DNA from: Serinus canaria
Taxonomy: Eukaryota; Chordata; Aves; Passeriformes; Fringillidae
Direction: 5' to 3'
Assembly (NCBI RefSeq): GCF_022539315.1
Contig: NC_066316.1
Location: 29,203,245-29,267,244 of the forward strand
DNA length: 64,000 nucleotides
How positions within the stretch are numbered: the stretch's first letter is position 1; each line of letters starts with the position of its first letter. The position numbers were made by a program, and so were the translations under genes. This document shows positions 60,248-64,000 of the stretch, piece by piece. The notes under the pieces were generated by a model. That model ran no database searches. It was not told the origin of the DNA and was given only the letters and a program-made list of their open reading frames with translations.

Positions 60248-63200
60248 TGACAAAATTTTGCTTGTGTTCTGGAGTAGCAGCAGTGGAAATCTTGACTCCA
60301 ACTTCTAAGCCTCTGGAAAACTTGATTTTGCTCTAGTGTTAATCTTCCTACTGTGATTGTGATAATAAACTAAGTAACCCACAAAGAAATCAGCAGCTCA
60401 CTCAACGAGGGATAGTCACAATTCTAAAAAGACAAGAGATTCACAACAGCACATTCACACTTAGGTTATAAACATTTTGAGATGCACACCAGCTGTTCCT
60501 GCATGCCTTGTCCACACTTGAGAAACTACTGTCATAATAATAGTTTTCAGAATAATGGATGATTAAATGGGTTAAGCTAAACCTTTCAACAGTGTCGGTC
60601 AAAGCCAAAAAGCCCCAAAGAAAAAGCAGCTTTCAGTCTTCTCCATGCATCAAAGATTTCAGGTTAATGCTCACAGGGGTTCTCAGGATAATAATCCCAC
60701 CTGCCAACATATTTATTTCACTCATTTTAGATATCTGACAAGGCATCTTATCTCAAACACCACTCTAAGAGTGCTCTAAAAATTCAGCCAAGAAAGGAGT
60801 TTTGATTTTTTGAGCCCCTTTGTCCTGTGCCTTTCATAATTTGAGATCCTGAGGCTTTAGAGCTGCTAACAAATTGTAGGATTCAGCTGGGCAAGGGCAA
60901 AGTACCATAACAAGCACCAGAGTCCAGCATCACTGAATCTCACAACATGGAGCAAGAATCACTATTAGCTATGTGTGGGTCTTCTAGAAACATCTCTTTC
61001 CCCATAGATCTTGATATTTTTAGAATTATAACTTAAATTCAACTGACATTTCCTAGGTAACTGTACTTTGGCAGACCTGGAATGCAAACAAAAAAACCAA
61101 ACCTACAAACCAACAAACAAACAGAAAACCAAACCAAACCAAACCATAAAAAATTTGCACTGAGGTAATGAAATTAATTTTTCTATCTTCTTTTTTGTTG
61201 GAATTTTGATGCTTGGAATTATACCAGCCCTGATCGAATGGCCTGCCTCTTATTTAAATACATTCTCCTATCTCAGGAACAATATGTTCCTTTTTGTTAT
61301 TAATTTTATTCTTTGCCTGTAGCATGTGGCTGTAAAAACAAATCAAATCAGCTCACTTTAAGTGAAAACCAAAAAATTAATTGCTTTCAGTAAAACATTC
61401 ATACATCTACACTTATAAAAAAAAAACAAACCATCATTCCCATGACTTTTAAAGCACTAGAGCATTTATTTTGTTCATAAAGAAGGAGTCAGACCTATAA
61501 ATATACTCAAAATATATTGTTAAAGAAACAAAAACAAACTGGTGTTAGATGATGCATCTGTAAATTAAATTATCAAATAGACTGATGTTAAATGACACAC
61601 AGATTTTGAAAGTCAGGGTAAAATTGACTGGAAACACCTACCCAGTCCCTGCCGTACCTTGCAGTATAGACATAGACTGAGTTTCATATCCATACCTGTC
61701 AATATTCCAAAGTCTACAAATCAAACATTACACAAAGGCATTAGGTACAACAGAAAAGAGCTGGTGGAAGATTCCCAATATTGGCAAATTCTGGTATAGA
61801 ACATGAGTAACCATCTGAGTAGAGGTAATTAACAAAATTGGGAAGGATTCAGAAATGCATTTTTATGTGATCTTTCGCACACAAACTGCTCCAGCTGATA
61901 CTGAAATCAGAAACAAGTTTCTTTGAATGTCAATTTCCCTTCTCAGATTAGCTCAGGAGTAGGGGAATTGTAAAATGTAACAAAATCAGCATCATCTCCC
62001 TCCACCAAGTTGTGCCAACGTGTAAGTCAGGATCAGCTTAGCTCAGGCTGTGTTCAGACTGAGTAGGGTAATTTTCAGCAATCAGTATGTGTGGCACTGA
62101 TACCTGGATATCAGGGAGAAATGTGCCAAAGAACAGCCTCTGGATAAGTCTCCAGCCACAGTCAGTCATGGCTGTATCCAGAACAACTTTCTCAGTTTCA
62201 CTGGGTGCTTCACAAGCTTTCAACCCGTGATCTGCTTTGTTTTCCAAACCACTGGTAAAGGATTATTACAGTAGATGGTTAAAATGCATTGTAATGTTTT
62301 AAACTGTACTAAAATGACAAGAGATCAAAAGCCTTCATAGCACAAATATAATTCCTTCAGCAACTACTTAATTCTGCAGTTTATTTCAATCTTCTCCACT
62401 TACTTATCCAAAAAATAAACCCTGCATTTTCTCAGAAAATTTCATTCTTGGCATTTCTTATTCACTCTCCACTTGAGCTAACCTCAGCTCTAACTTTGAC
62501 TCAGGTCAAATATAATACTTAATGCTTAGAAAGTGATTTTGGTTTGAAGTCTCAATCTGCTTTGCAAACATCAACAAACTCAGTCCATTCTATTTCCAAA
62601 AGTCAAGTATTATTTGAGGACCTAAAAAAGTTACTGACAGAGCCTGGAAATTAAAACTGATGAAATAATTTCCAGGACAGTCTATCTCTTAAATAAAAGA
62701 AAACCTAGTTTTGAGGGAGCTTTTTGGCTGGGTTGTTGGTTGGGTGTTTTAAGGGTATAAGACACACTGTGCTATGCAGGAACAAAATTGAGCTAAATCA
62801 CTTCTTGTGCTGTTCTTGTAACTGAAGTGAGACTGCATACAAGTGCTAATCAGAAACTGTTCAATTGTATTTCACTGGTAAAATGCTGTCTTTTCTGTTC
62901 TAGAATGTTTTGATTTTAACTTCATTTTCCCTATAAAAAGAATTTTGCAGTGATTTGATGGAAAAAAAAAGGTATTTCGTATTGATTCTCTCCCTTGGTT
63001 CTCTGCTATTTCTTTTTATTTTTAGAGAAAAGTGAATATAGTTAGAAAAGATGTTACCTCAGAAATCTGAATTATTAGGATTGGATAGTCAAATGACCTT
63101 CTGATATTTCAGTATTAATTTACTTGGGAATTTTTTCTTCACTTTAAAATCATAAATGATGCAAAGGAGGAAAATAACAAAGCAGACTTGGAATGTCCTT

Positions 63201-64000
63201 TAAAATACAAATTCTACTTTAGCAAAGACTCATTTAATTTCAAGAGCCTTGTAGTCAGAGCCTCTAACAAGCTTGTATATGCTTTGTCTACTTGAATTCT
63301 AAACACTTCTACATGCTGTCTCCATTTCCAAACAGAGTCTGAGTAACTTTGCTGGCAACCCTATCACAAAAGGAATAGGGACAGGATGGCAAGTGGTGGA
63401 TAACAAAAATGAAAGTGCACAATTTTCATATTCTAAGTTGATAAAACAGCGACTTGTCTGCTCCAGACCAAGTAAGGATTTCCCAATGGCATGTACAGGA
63501 TGGTATGTGATCCTATATCTATGGAGAACTGCTAGACAATGCAGTTCATCTACAAGAATGATGTTTCCATTAGCATATACTAAAATTCTCTTAGCTCCTA
63601 TAAAGAAAAGGTTTCTTTCTATGTGTTTTTAAACTTTCAATTGAGTTGATTTAAAAATGTGGGTATAAACTTCTATTAATATCAATTCTACTACAGAAAT
63701 ATTTTTATAGTTTTTGGATGACAGTGTTTAGTTTTATAGAGATTTGTCAAATGCACATGATTTTAACAAGGTTAAAGTATATGCAATGAAGGAAACCAGT
63801 ACAGGTCTAACCCTAGTTTAGAGGTGCCAAAACATGTTGAAATGGGGTCCCATCTGGAAAAAGTGTTCAATCTCCAAAATTTTTTCATATCTGAAGCGGG
63901 AGTTATGTTGGTTCATTCCTACAAAACTTATAATTCCTACAAAACTGAAATCTTGATTACTGCATCAAAGACTGTGTCAAAATACCAATTGTTAAAAAGG
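60248..64000. other. Intergenic DNA to the window end
   Basis: No gene recognised. Holds an A/AACC-rich tract at about 61088-61150 and a 14-base direct repeat ATTCCTACAAAACT at 63915 and 63933. Confidence 0.5.
61088..61150. repeat. AAACC / AAAC low-complexity tract
   Basis: Repeated CAAACAAAC and (AAACC)n units such as AAACCAAACCAAACCAAACC. Confidence 0.9.

Noticed and set aside
1..64000. Search for CRISPR arrays, operons, tRNA, rRNA and snRNA genes
   Set aside because: None seen. The sequence is vertebrate nuclear DNA, and I recognised no structural RNA gene by eye.

Overview
The window looks like a stretch of bird nuclear DNA, most likely from a songbird (passerine), and I find no protein-coding gene in it. 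The case for a bird is the repeat content: several CR1 LINE copies, two of them ending in the ATTCTATGATTCTATGA-type 3' tail typical of avian CR1, plus LTRs whose sequence I recognise from bird genomes. The LTR at about 7217-7640 is of a type I know as very common in songbirds. These matches are from memory and not from a database search. The DNA is AT-rich, largely CpG-poor, and has the short A/T runs and low repeat load usual for bird intergenic or long-intron sequence. The longest open frame is about 200 codons and resembles nothing known; the rest are 60-160 codons, as expected by chance.

Layout. 1-10 kb holds most of the LTR material: an LTR at 385-762, an old CR1 fragment at 2760-3370, a short CR1 piece at 5869-5982, and three LTR-like blocks at 7217-7640 (+), 8508-8960 (-) and 9155-9560 (+). 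10-25 kb is mostly unique DNA, with a CR1 3' end at 18258-18511, a perfect 19-bp-arm hairpin at 17513-17551, a GC-rich block at 15590-15760 and a compact CpG cluster at 20862-20959. 25-32 kb has a CR1 end (25357-25486), two short tandem duplications, several homopolymer runs and the largest CR1 copy (30338-31195, minus strand). 32-64 kb is mostly unique, with an old CR1-like fragment at 37612-37850, an A-rich tract at 42216-42306, a tandem duplication at 46248-46309 and a CR1 3' end at 55708-56016.

How it may work. With no genes, any function would be regulatory or RNA-based. Several unique stretches (about 14455-14660, 34100-34420, 48720-49000, 54050-54345, 57370-57780) look to me like conserved noncoding DNA or enhancers, from dense homeodomain-type TAATTA cores, E-boxes and lack of repeats. 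Three segments (23570-23618, 27834-27929, 47428-47609) are framed by good splice acceptor and donor motifs and could be exons of an unannotated transcript. These are inferences, and alignment to other birds and RNA-seq would settle them. I found no convincing new biological system; the hairpins, the CpG cluster and the exon-like segments are the items most worth a second look.
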